Source: Methylocystis rosea (GTDB taxonomy: Bacteria > Pseudomonadota > Alphaproteobacteria > Rhizobiales > Beijerinckiaceae). From it: a stretch of DNA of 64,000 nucleotides. The position numbers were made by a program, and so were the translations under genes. The notes below the pieces were generated by a model. The model saw only the letters and a program-made list of their open reading frames with translations. It was not told the DNA's origin and did not search any database. Positions 56,574 to 63,974 of the stretch are shown here, piece after piece (the first letter of the stretch is position 1; each line of letters opens with the position of its first letter). The DNA lies in assembly GCF_003855495.1 (NCBI RefSeq), contig NZ_CP034086.1, positions 3,261,501-3,325,500 of the forward strand, written 5' to 3'.

Positions 56574-57482
56574 ATGTTCGACGATCTCGGAGCATTGTTT
56601 ATGAATAGTGTCATTGCAGCACATGATGAATACGTCATCAAACGTGACGAAAGAAAGTCCGGGAGGGACCAGCATCTTAGAGCAGCTATAGGCTTAGCAA
56701 CTGCTCTTTTCCATATCCGGGAACATTTGCCCGCCCAGTTGGCCAAATCACGAAGAGACATTGAGGCTGCATGTCCCGATTATCGCCTTATCGCAGATGT
56801 AGCGAATGCGACCAAACACGCACAAGTCAAACGAAGGACGCCGCAGGGCACTTCGTTGATAGCCTCTGCAGATGATGTTCAAGAAGTAGTTGCCATAACG
56901 CTGTTTGAAGACGCCGAAGGAATCTACTCGGATTTTCAAACCTTAATAATGGCAAAATGCTCGGATGGAACAAAGCGTAATCTCGACTTAGCGCTCACGA
57001 ACGCTCTTAATTTTTGGTCCGGCTTTTTGTCGCAGGCGGGGATTGTCACATACCCACAGGTTCCAGTTCCTCTGACGCCGGGAGTTCGTTTTATTCAACG
57101 CAAGGACACCAAGAGCTTAGAGTTTGATGTGCTGAATACGATACGTTTTCGTAGCAACATGCAAATTCTGAAGTTTGATGCGACGAAAGGATACGCTGAA
57201 CCGATGGATTTGAAGGATGCGCAAATCGTAATGCGAGTCTTCAAGCCCCGCCCAATCATCGTCGATATTACTGTAAGCATACCACAGCAAGGCGAGGTTA
57301 CTGTACCTATCGAATTGTCTGACGCTCAAACGATTAATTTCTACCGATTGAAAATGGAGACTGATAAGCAGGCTTTTATGAAAGCTATCTTCGAGGAACG
57401 AGCCAACGAAATCATACAGAAAGCCGCAATCGCTTTTCAGGAGAAAGCTGAAGCGACGCGCAGCCCAGATATGACTGCTTAG
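56574..57482 (+). CDS. Hypothetical protein, orphan
   Basis: 302 residues from the ATG at 56574 with GGGAGGG eight bases upstream. I do not recognise a family. The N-terminal half looks helical (LGALFMNSVIAAHDEYVIKR DE, IREHLPAQLAKSRRDIEAAC) with DVANATKHAQVKRR; the 'D-x-x-N-x-x-KH' sequence resembles motifs in HEPN-like or Abi-type helical proteins, but this is only a resemblance. The C-terminal half is beta-strand-rich (IIVDITVSIPQQGEVTVPIE L). The AT content is clearly higher than in its neighbours, suggesting acquisition by transfer. There is no signal peptide, membrane helix or partner gene. Confidence 0.7.
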   Translation: MFDDLGALFMNSVIAAHDEYVIKRDERKSGRDQHLRAAIGLATALFHIREHLPAQLAKSRRDIEAACPDYRLIADVANATKHAQVKRRTPQGTSLIASADDVQEVVAITLFEDAEGIYSDFQTLIMAKCSDGTKRNLDLALTNALNFWSGFLSQAGIVTYPQVPVPLTPGVRFIQRKDTKSLEFDVLNTIRFRSNMQILKFDATKGYAEPMDLKDAQIVMRVFKPRPIIVDITVSIPQQGEVTVPIELSDAQTINFYRLKMETDKQAFMKAIFEERANEIIQKAAIAFQEKAEATRSPDMTA

Positions 57483-57558
57483 GGTCATTAGCGGCGCCAT
57501 CGGCTGCACGACTGCTTCGCGTCATTTCCAGACCTTCGTTCGGGTTCCATAATGGGCC

Positions 57559-57795
57559 TTATGCGAGGGGTGCACCCGAGCAGCATCCGGCGGCGCGGCC
57601 ATGCTCTTTCGCCTCCTGAATTGGCGGACATGGCACGTCGCCATAAGAGCAGAAGACGCAACAATCCCCAGCCTTCGGCCTGAGTAACGTCCCGCAGCCC
57701 TTGCACTCGTAGAAGAACTGGCAGGCATCCGTTGGCATCGTTTCAGCCGATTGGTGGCCGCAAGATGGGCAGGTTATCGTCGAGACCAGTTGCAC
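57559..57795 (-). CDS. GDCCVxC-domain protein (Cys form)
   Basis: 78 residues, ATG complementary to 57793-57795, whose start overlaps the merT stop region. It is very Cys-rich: C9-x2-C12, C25, C31-x2-C34, C45-C46-x2-C49 and C56, with the hallmark GDCCVFCSYG followed by VPCPPIQ. Small proteins with this motif, sometimes with selenocysteine in it, are found next to mercury-transport genes; here all positions are Cys codons. It probably binds mercury or another soft metal. It is the downstream gene of the merT unit. Confidence 0.85.
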   Translation of the reverse strand: MQLVSTITCPSCGHQSAETMPTDACQFFYECKGCGTLLRPKAGDCCVFCSYGDVPCPPIQEAKEHGRAAGCCSGAPLA

Positions 57796-58215
57796 TCAGC
57801 GCCCCTTGAAAAATTTGAGAAGCACGGGGTCGATATAGCTCCAGCTCGCCGCCAGCACCACAATGAGTGAGACGCACAGGAGCAGCCCCAGCGTTGCGCG
57901 TGATCGCTGCGGCGACGCACACGCCGAACCTGAAGCGCAAGGAGCCGGACGCTTCCACCACCATAAGCCCCATCCCCCGACAATGGCCGAGGCGCTGATC
58001 GCCAGAAGCGGGACGCGCCATTCGGCGACCATCTCAAGGCCGCCGAGAATGCCCGTGCCCGCGCCGAGCGCTGCGAGGCCGAGCGGTATGACGCAGCACG
58101 AGGAGGCGACGACCGCGCCGAGACCCGCGACGAGCCCCAACGCTGCGAACCACGTCGGAGCGGGAGGAGAAGCAACGGCTGGCGTAGTCGCTTGCGCGGC
58201 GTCATTGGTGGTCAT
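57796..58215 (-). CDS. merT: Mercuric transport protein MerT
   Basis: 139 residues, ATG complementary to 58213-58215, AAGGAAGGA upstream. There are three membrane segments (about residues 24-60, 65-86 and 103-130). The Hg(II)-binding CysCys pair is in the first (VASSCCVIPLGLAALGAG), and a second Cys pair lies in the cytoplasmic loop (PCASGSACASP), as in MerT. It imports Hg(II) across the inner membrane. No merP or merA is in the window, so the cluster is a minimal form and the reductase, if any, must be encoded elsewhere. It is controlled by the divergent MerR-type promoter at 58243-58273. Confidence 0.88.
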   Translation of the reverse strand: MTTNDAAQATTPAVASPPAPTWFAALGLVAGLGAVVASSCCVIPLGLAALGAGTGILGGLEMVAEWRVPLLAISASAIVGGWGLWWWKRPAPCASGSACASPQRSRATLGLLLCVSLIVVLAASWSYIDPVLLKFFKGR

Positions 58216-58242
58216 GGCTCGTCCTTCCTTGATGGTTGGGCT

Positions 58243-58273
58243 ATCCTGCACCCTGTAGTGACTACAGGCGCAA
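58243..58273 (-). promoter_or_regulatory. MerR-type promoter and operator for merT
   Basis: The perfect palindrome CCTGTAG-TGA-CTACAGG (58252-58268) sits between a -35 TTGCGC (58273-58268) and a -10 CAGGAT (58248-58243) on the minus strand. The spacer is 19 bp, the overlong spacing that MerR-family activators correct by DNA distortion. Confidence 0.85.
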
Positions 58274-58284
58274 GAGAAAAATCC

Positions 58285-58692
58285 ATGCAGCCCTTGACGA
58301 TTGGCAGGCTCGCGGCGACGACGGGCGTCAAACTTGAAACCGTGCGCTATTATGAGCGTATCGAGCTCATGCCGCCGCCGGCACGGACGGCGAGCGGACA
58401 TCGAGCCTACGAACAGGCGCACGTCCGAAGGCTCACCTTCATCCGCCGCGCCCGCGAACTTGGATTTAGCATCGAGCAAATCCGCGCTCTCTTGGCTCTT
58501 GCCGAGCCGTCCCGCGCCTCTTGCGCCGAGGTGCTAGAGATTGCGCAAACTCATCTTGATGACGTGCGGGCAAAGCTCGCCGACCTTACCAAGCTTGAGC
58601 GCATTCTTGGCGCGACCATCGCCCGTTGCTCTGGCGACCTTGCCCCGTCATGCCCCGTGCTCGACATGTTGGCGACGACGGAGCGTGCATAA
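58285..58692 (+). CDS. merR: MerR-family transcriptional regulator (mercury type)
   Basis: 135 residues, ATG at 58285. The winged HTH is at the N-terminus: LTIGRLAATTGVKLETVRYY ERIELMPPPARTASGHRAY. Three Cys residues are placed as in MerR: one at the start of the dimerisation helix (RASCAEVLEIAQTHLDDV), then C-x7-C in CSGDLAPSCPVLDML. Tn21 MerR has eight residues between the last two, so metal preference should be treated with care. It is transcribed divergently from merT and probably represses and activates that promoter and its own. Confidence 0.9.
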   Translation: MQPLTIGRLAATTGVKLETVRYYERIELMPPPARTASGHRAYEQAHVRRLTFIRRARELGFSIEQIRALLALAEPSRASCAEVLEIAQTHLDDVRAKLADLTKLERILGATIARCSGDLAPSCPVLDMLATTERA

Positions 58693-58942
58693 ATCAAGAC
58701 TTTCGCACGAGTGGCGCGCCCTTAAGCTTTTCAAGAGGTCGCGGCGTGCGAAAGATAGGCGCAAAAATCGAACGGAATTTCAGCCAAGGCAGCCTTAGGG
58801 TCCAGTGCCCTCCAGCGCACGCTTTCCGCGCTCGCCGTCTTCAGAACCAAGCGTCGACACGGCGTCTTAAAAGCTCCCGACGCAACGGCGGGCACTTGGC
58901 CGCCTGTTTGGCGTAGACGATCAGCGCCGCCTCCCGCGTGCT

Positions 58943-59170
58943 TTAGGAGCACGCTCGAAGCGAAAGCACGTGGGGTTGTTTGGTCAGTTGGGCTGTTCCG
59001 ACAGAGTGACCGTTGCGGTCACGCAACGGCAGTTTGTCGCCAGGCGCCAAGCGTTGGTCCAACAAATCCGCGGCGACGGCGATTAGAATGTTGGCGAGTT
59101 CCTGGCTACGCGAGATCGAATCCCCGCTAAGCGGTGCGGTGCTACAGTCGATCGTGACCTGAAATTGCAA
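58943..59170 (-). CDS. Small conserved hypothetical protein
   Basis: 75 residues, starting at a TTG (59168-59170) with GGAGG eight bases upstream. The sequence FQVTIDCSTAPL, ELANILIAVAADLLDQRL and LRDRNGHSVGTAQL resembles small phage-borne proteins that end in a 'LRDINGNxVG' strand. It is probably part of the Mu-like prophage's left region. Function unknown. Confidence 0.6.
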   Translation of the reverse strand: MQFQVTIDCSTAPLSGDSISRSQELANILIAVAADLLDQRLAPGDKLPLRDRNGHSVGTAQLTKQPHVLSLRACS

Positions 59171-59253
59171 GGCCGGCCTCCTAATAATTCAGATAATGCA
59201 ATGCGCTCCGTGACAAGGGCGTGCACCGTAAATTACCTTTCTTCGAAACGACT

Positions 59254-59702
59254 TACAATCGATTGTCCCACAATATCACGCGGCGCGCGGGTCAGTCAGG
59301 ATTTAAGGCGATTTCAGCGGCGCTTGATAACCCCGGGAGCGATCGTGCCATCCGGACCGAAGCCGTCTTCGATCATCCCGCAAACCACGTCATCGCTCTC
59401 CTGCGCGAAAGTCTCCTTAATCGTCTGATACTGACTAGCCAACACGCGGTGAAGGCGGCCTCCTTCGGCCCAATCAGCCGGCTTTAATTTAAAAGTCGGC
59501 GCTACTTGCGCAATGATCAGCATATTGACCCGCAGCTTAGGGCAGCGAGACTCGCCATACATAAGAAGAGCAACGTTTCGAGTGAAACGCTCCTGAGTAG
59601 CGGTCTGGGCGAACGCTTCGAGTGGCGCGAGCAGAAAAAGGATCAGCGATAGACGACGCATGAAATTACCTCACAATCGATTATCCCACCATATCACGCG
59701 GC
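59254..59702. repeat. 30-bp direct repeats flanking a small secreted-protein gene
   Basis: ACAATCGATTGTCCCACAAT and its continuation (59254-59283) match 59673-59702 with two differences. The right copy is the 3' end of the S24 repressor gene. The left copy encodes the same tail in the same frame (RVILWDNRL-stop on the minus strand). The 419-bp period contains the gene at 59314-59661. Confidence 0.85.
59314..59661 (-). CDS. Small secreted hypothetical protein
   Basis: 115 residues, ATG complementary to 59659-59661. A clear signal peptide (RRLSLILFLLAPLEAFA, cleavage before QTATQ) precedes a mature part with two Cys (SRCPKL and VVCGMI) that could form a disulfide. I recognise no family. It lies between two copies of the 3' end of the repressor gene, 9 bp after the repressor stop and in the same direction, so it may be cotranscribed as a lysogenic-conversion or moron gene. 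This is inference from position. Confidence 0.7.
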   Translation of the reverse strand: MRRLSLILFLLAPLEAFAQTATQERFTRNVALLMYGESRCPKLRVNMLIIAQVAPTFKLKPADWAEGGRLHRVLASQYQTIKETFAQESDDVVCGMIEDGFGPDGTIAPGVIKRR

Positions 59703-60384
59703 CGATGATCTTGAGGCGCTTGAGGTCGGGGCCGCGCAGAATTTCGGGACTATATTTTCGATTGTCGCTCGTCGCGACAATCTCTTTGCCAACACGGCTT
59801 AGGCGCTTCACGCGCAAATTGTCCTCCTGCAGGAAGACGAAAATATCGAGGTCGCCAGAGGCCTTCGGAGCCATCCTGGGCAGCTCCGTTTCGCTCTCAT
59901 TCACGAGGAGTAGCGCCTTGTCATCGAAGGTCGGCCACATGCTATCGCCAGACGCGCGCATGAAGCTCACCTTGGCGCCTGGCGCCGCGAGCTTATGCAG
60001 CATCCAGAGCGGGAACGGCAGGGTCGCATTGACCGCGTGCATTTGATTGACCGATCCGGCGCCGGCTGCGGCCCTTACGTCGAGCTTGGGAACCCTGGCC
60101 ACATCGAGCGGCGCGGTCTTCTCGCGATGGCTGGGCTTTGCGAGGCGCGTCGGCGTCGGATCGTCGCTCGTTCCCGCCAAATAGCTCATTGAGACATTCA
60201 GCCTCGTCGCGAGCTTCAGCAGCGTGTCCGACCCCGGATCATTCGCGCCGCGCGCGAGCCGCGCCAAGGTCGTCGCGGGTATGCCGAGGTCCGAGGCGGC
60301 GGCGGCGTAGGAAGGATATTTCGCCAATAGGCCTTTGAGCCGCGCGGGAAAATCAACCAAGTTCGGTTCATCTTGGCCGATCAT
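59671..60384 (-). CDS. Phage repressor, XRE HTH plus S24 (LexA-like) peptidase domain
   Basis: 237 residues from the ATG at 60382-60384; an upstream start in the same frame is less likely. The N-terminal HTH is at about residues 27-67 (YAAAASDLGIPATTLARLAR, LLKLATRLNVSMSYLAG). The C-terminal S24 domain has the nucleophile in FMRASGDSMWPTFDDKALLL VN and the general-base Lys in NLRVKRLSRVGK; the cleavage-site region LDVRAAAGAGS precedes it. It should keep the Mu-like prophage silent and be inactivated by self-cleavage. It is divergent from the Ner-like gene, with early promoters in the 60385-60471 gap. Confidence 0.9.
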   Translation of the reverse strand: MIGQDEPNLVDFPARLKGLLAKYPSYAAAASDLGIPATTLARLARGANDPGSDTLLKLATRLNVSMSYLAGTSDDPTPTRLAKPSHREKTAPLDVARVPKLDVRAAAGAGSVNQMHAVNATLPFPLWMLHKLAAPGAKVSFMRASGDSMWPTFDDKALLLVNESETELPRMAPKASGDLDIFVFLQEDNLRVKRLSRVGKEIVATSDNRKYSPEILRGPDLKRLKIIGRVIWWDNRL

Positions 60385-60471
60385 GAGCCCACGCAAACCA
60401 AACTTGATTGACAGTCGCCCAAAGCTCTGCAATCTTCGACCAACATTGGTCTAAGCGAACGGGGCGAGTCC

Positions 60472-60789
60472 TTGCAGGCAAGAGAAATAAAAGGCGGGTG
60501 GGATCGATATGCGATCCGGGCCGAGATTAGCCGTCGCGGATCAAGTTTGGCTGAAATCGGCCGCGGCGTCGGCCTGCGTCGGACCACGATGGTGTGGGCG
60601 TTCATCCACCCGCATCTGCGCGCGAACCTGGCCATCGCCGAGTTTCTCGGCGTGCCGCTCAACGAGCTTTGGCCGCAGTGGTTCGATGCAGACGGCAAGC
60701 TGATCTCCCGCGAGGCGACCCCTCGCCCGGAAATCAAGCGTATCCCGCGCGGTTCCAGCCCGTCCAGACCTCGTAAGAGGGCGGCTTAA
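60472..60789 (+). CDS. Ner/Nlp-like DNA-binding protein
   Basis: 105 residues, from a TTG at 60472; no ATG is available near the conserved part. The core WDRYAIRAEISRRGSSLAEI and WAFIHPHLRANLAIAEFLGV PLNELWP matches Mu Ner and the bacterial Nlp proteins, including the typical HP motif and the 'E-LWP-W' end. Ner is an early regulator that turns down transposase and repressor transcription during lytic growth. Its position, divergent from the repressor and upstream of the transposase, is that of Mu. Confidence 0.85.
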   Translation: MQAREIKGGWDRYAIRAEISRRGSSLAEIGRGVGLRRTTMVWAFIHPHLRANLAIAEFLGVPLNELWPQWFDADGKLISREATPRPEIKRIPRGSSPSRPRKRAA

Positions 60790-60920
60790 GACATGGTTAA
60801 CCACCACATCGGGCGGTCTTCCCCCTTGCTCCCGCCCGACTGCGCGGCGGCCGTGTTCCCGGCCTCCCACGGCCTTCTCCGGCCGCCGCGCTCTTTCCTT
60901 TCAAACCAAGAGCCCGCCGA

Positions 60921-61769
60921 ATGAGCGCACAGACCATCGCCTTATCGCAGATCGACGCCTCGGACCGGCTGCGCCCGGTCGATCAGCTGACCGTCGACGC
61001 CTATGCGGCGATCGCCGAGCAGCGCCTCAACGAGGGCCTTTCGCCGCTCATTCAGCCGATCATCGTGCGGCCGACGGGCGTCGGCTATAAGCTTATCTCC
61101 GGTGCGCATCGGCTCGAGGTTTTGCGGGCGATCGGCCGCAAAGATCTCATCGTCGGCGACGACGTCGTCATCCGCGCAGAGAGCGACGACGGCGCGCGCG
61201 ACTCGGAGATTTTCGAGAATCTCGCCGACGCCGGACTTACGGCGCTCGATCGCGCGATCTTCCTCGCTGAAGCGAAACGGCGCTACGACGCCAAACGCGG
61301 CGAGGCGCGGGGCCGCAAGAGAAAAGATCAACAGATTCAATTTGATAAAATAATGCCCGAAACGGGCATTATTTTATCGGAGCGCTTCTCGAAGCACGCC
61401 GCCGAGCGAGTGGGCCTCTCGGATTCAAAAATCAGAGAGGCGGTCCATATCGCCAAGGCGCTTGATCCCTTGGTCATTCCGCAACTGCGCGGGACGATGA
61501 TCGAGGACAATCAAAACGAGCTGAAACAGCTCGCGGAGCTCGACGGCGGAAGTCAACGCAAGGCCGTCGCCGCGATCAGAGGCGGCGAGGTCAAGACCGT
61601 CGCACAGGCGCGCGTCGCGATCGGCGTCGACAAGCCGAAAACCGATGATCTGCAAGCGCGAATCTACGCCGACCTGCTCGATCGTTGGTCGAAGGCCAGC
61701 AACAAGACCAAGCGCCAATTCATGGCCGACGTCGGACTCGTCTACGCCGAGAAGGACGAGAAGGCCTGA
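60921..61769 (+). CDS. ParB-like nuclease-domain protein of the Mu-like phage
   Basis: 282 residues, ATG at 60921. The ParB/Sulfiredoxin domain is at residues about 5-110: IALSQIDASDRLRPVDQLTV, LIQPIIVRPTGVGYKLISGA HRLEVLRAIGR (the GxHRxxA-like motif) and ENLADAGLTALDRAIFLAEA KRRYD. A central helical DNA-binding part (FSKHAAERVGLSDSKIREAV HIAK) follows. Between the two lies a 35-bp perfect palindrome in the DNA (61344-61378). It is encoded between ner and A, where several alphaproteobacterial Mu-like phages carry a ParB-like gene of unknown role. Its stop is 3 bp before the transposase gene. Confidence 0.85.
   Translation: MSAQTIALSQIDASDRLRPVDQLTVDAYAAIAEQRLNEGLSPLIQPIIVRPTGVGYKLISGAHRLEVLRAIGRKDLIVGDDVVIRAESDDGARDSEIFENLADAGLTALDRAIFLAEAKRRYDAKRGEARGRKRKDQQIQFDKIMPETGIILSERFSKHAAERVGLSDSKIREAVHIAKALDPLVIPQLRGTMIEDNQNELKQLAELDGGSQRKAVAAIRGGEVKTVAQARVAIGVDKPKTDDLQARIYADLLDRWSKASNKTKRQFMADVGLVYAEKDEKA
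61344..61378. repeat. 35-bp perfect palindrome inside the ParB-like gene
   Basis: GATAAAATAATGCCCG (61344-61359) and CGGGCATTATTTTATC (61363-61378) are exact inverse complements around AAA. It is AT-rich within a GC-rich gene and encodes DKIMPETGIIL. It could be an operator, a hairpin in the mRNA, or a small mobile palindrome. Confidence 0.95.
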
Positions 61770-61772
61770 TCA

Positions 61773-63890
61773 ATGCGCGACTGGCTCTCGGCACAAGATC
61801 TCGCATCGCTCGCGCTTCCGGGCCTTCCGGCCACGGAGCGCGGCTGGCGCGACTATGCCGAGCGCGAGGGCTGGCTTGCGCAAAATGACAAGGTGCGGGC
61901 GCGCCAGGGTCGCGGCGGCGGACTGGAATTCCACATGGATCTTCTGCCGTCCGCGACTCTCGCCGCCTATGTCGCGAAACATGTCGGCGCCGTCGATCTG
62001 AAGGCGGAGTGTTTTTCGCCACTCGAAACATCGGCGGCGAATGACGCGCAGCTAACGCTGCCAGCCGTTGAATCCCGCGACGCGCGTCTCGCGCTGCTCG
62101 CCGCCGCCGATCGCCTGGCGCGCGACGGCGCCATGTCGCGCAATTTCGCCGACCGCGCCTTCGTCGCGCTCTACCGCATGGAAAAAATCGAGGTCGCGCC
62201 CTGGGTGCGGCAAGCGATCCCAGTCGTCACGCCGCGCACGCTGCGCCACTGGCGCACGCTTAAGTTGCGCAATGGAATTTCACGGCTCGGCGTCGACAAG
62301 GGCGCCGCGCGTAGGGGTAAGGGTGCTCTAGAGTCCGGCGAGCAGGGAAAGGTAAGAGCGTTCCTGCTCGCCGCCATCGCAAAACAGCCGCATCTGACGA
62401 GCGATCATCTCAAAGCGCTTTGCGAAGATAAATTTCCGTCGATCAACGGCGTCTCGCTGCGCTCGTTCCAGCGCCTGCGCGCCAAGATCGAGCGCGAGGA
62501 CAAGGTTCTCCTCACCAAGGCGACGAATCCGGACGCCTTCAAGAGCAAATACAGGCTCACGGGGTCAAACTCGCATCCCGTGTCGCGGCTCAACGAGCTT
62601 TGGCAGATCGACGCGTCGCCGGCCGACGTCATGTGCGTCGACGGTCGCCATTCGGTCTATCTCTGCGTCGACATCTTCTCGCGTCGCCTTATCGTTTACG
62701 TCTCGAAAACGCCGCGCGCCGAGGCCGTGGCGCTGCTCATCCGCCGGGCAATCCTCGCCTGGGGCGTTCCCGAGCGGGTTCACACCGACAATGGCTCGGA
62801 TTTCACCGCCAAGAGCACGCAACGTCTGTTCGCGGCGCTCGGCATAGAAGTCGAGCTGTCGCGACCCTTCCAGCCGCAGGAAAAAGGCCATGTCGAACGC
62901 GCGGTGCGCACCTTTCAGCATGATCTTGCGCCGCTGATCGAGGGGTTCATCGGCCACAACGTCGGCGATCGAAAGGTGATCGAAGAGCGCCGGGCGTTCT
63001 CGCAGCGGCTCGGACTCGACGACGCCGGCGCGATGAAGCCGAAATACGCCGGCGCGGAGCTGCAGGGGATCTGCGACGATTGGGCCCGGGGGCGCTACGC
63101 CAATCGTCCGCACAGCGGCTTGAACGGCGCGACTCCCTTCGAGATCGCCGCCGCGTTCGACGGCGTCGTGCGGCGCATCGACGATGTCCGCGCGCTCGAT
63201 CTGCTGCTCGCTCCGATCGCCGGCGGCGATGGCACGCGCATCGTCACCAAGAAGGGCGTGCGCATCGATCATTCCTATTATCTGGCGCCGAACGTCATGC
63301 CCGAAACACGCGTTTTCGTGCGCATGGACCCCGAGGACATGGGGCGCGCCTGGCTCTTCTCAGAGGATGGTGCGGAATTTTTGGGCGAAGCGATCTGCCC
63401 CGAACTCGCGGGAATTGATCCCAAGGCGGCGGTCATGGAAGCGCGCGCGCAGCAGAAACGTCTGCTCGAAGAAAGCGCCGCGCAGCTGCGGGCCGACATG
63501 CGGCAGATCAAGGCGCGCGACATGGTCGACGTGATTGTCCGCAAAGCGGCGAAGGACGCCGGCAAACTCGTCGAGTTTCCCAAGCGCGAAGAGAGCTACA
63601 CGACAGCGGGGCTTGAGGCCGCCGGCGAGGCGGCAGGAAAGGTCCAAGCGTCTCCGCTTCCGAATTCCAATCAATTTGTCGATGCAAAATCGGAAGTCGC
63701 CCCCGTTCATCATCTTCCTGAAACGCGCCAACAGCGATTCCGCCGCGCGCGCGAACTGGAAGCGCGTCTCGAAAACAATGAGCGCCTCTCGAACGAAGAG
63801 GCGTTGTGGCTCGGCGGCTACCAGGTCGGCGCCGAATATCACGCGATGAAGGAGATGTTCGAGGAGTTCGGCGAGTCCGCGTTGCGGTGA
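61773..63890 (+). CDS. MuA-like DDE transposase
   Basis: 705 residues (MuA is 663), ATG at 61773. The N-terminus WLSAQDLASLALPGLPATER GWRDYAEREGW is the Mu end-binding HTH. The catalytic core has its first Asp in LWQIDASPADVMCVDG, then VYLCVDIFSRRLIVYVSKTP, the second Asp in VHTDNGSDFTAKSTQRLFAA and the Glu in QPQEKGHVERAVRTFQ. A Mu-type beta-barrel and a basic C-terminal helix follow (RQIKARDMVDVIVRKAAKD) that in Mu contacts MuB. MuB should be encoded to the right, outside the window. No frameshift is seen, so the prophage may be functional. Confidence 0.93.
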   Translation: MRDWLSAQDLASLALPGLPATERGWRDYAEREGWLAQNDKVRARQGRGGGLEFHMDLLPSATLAAYVAKHVGAVDLKAECFSPLETSAANDAQLTLPAVESRDARLALLAAADRLARDGAMSRNFADRAFVALYRMEKIEVAPWVRQAIPVVTPRTLRHWRTLKLRNGISRLGVDKGAARRGKGALESGEQGKVRAFLLAAIAKQPHLTSDHLKALCEDKFPSINGVSLRSFQRLRAKIEREDKVLLTKATNPDAFKSKYRLTGSNSHPVSRLNELWQIDASPADVMCVDGRHSVYLCVDIFSRRLIVYVSKTPRAEAVALLIRRAILAWGVPERVHTDNGSDFTAKSTQRLFAALGIEVELSRPFQPQEKGHVERAVRTFQHDLAPLIEGFIGHNVGDRKVIEERRAFSQRLGLDDAGAMKPKYAGAELQGICDDWARGRYANRPHSGLNGATPFEIAAAFDGVVRRIDDVRALDLLLAPIAGGDGTRIVTKKGVRIDHSYYLAPNVMPETRVFVRMDPEDMGRAWLFSEDGAEFLGEAICPELAGIDPKAAVMEARAQQKRLLEESAAQLRADMRQIKARDMVDVIVRKAAKDAGKLVEFPKREESYTTAGLEAAGEAAGKVQASPLPNSNQFVDAKSEVAPVHHLPETRQQRFRRARELEARLENNERLSNEEALWLGGYQVGAEYHAMKEMFEEFGESALR

Positions 63891-63945
63891 GTTCCGCCGC
63901 GCGCAACAGCGGCGGCGCATGCGTTGAGTGTGTTCCAAAAAGGAA

Positions 63946-63974
63946 GGGCGCGACCGCTCGCAACGGTCGCGCCC
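63946..63974. repeat. 11-bp perfect hairpin downstream of the transposase gene
   Basis: GGGCGCGACCG (63946-63956) pairs with CGGTCGCGCCC (63964-63974) over a 7-nt loop, 56 bp after the stop. No T-run follows, so it may act as an attenuator or an RNA-stabilising stem and not as a simple terminator. Confidence 0.7.

Noticed and set aside
57559..57795. GDCCVxC gene as a selenoprotein
   Set aside because: All motif positions are TGT or TGC; there is no in-frame TGA and no SECIS search could be made.
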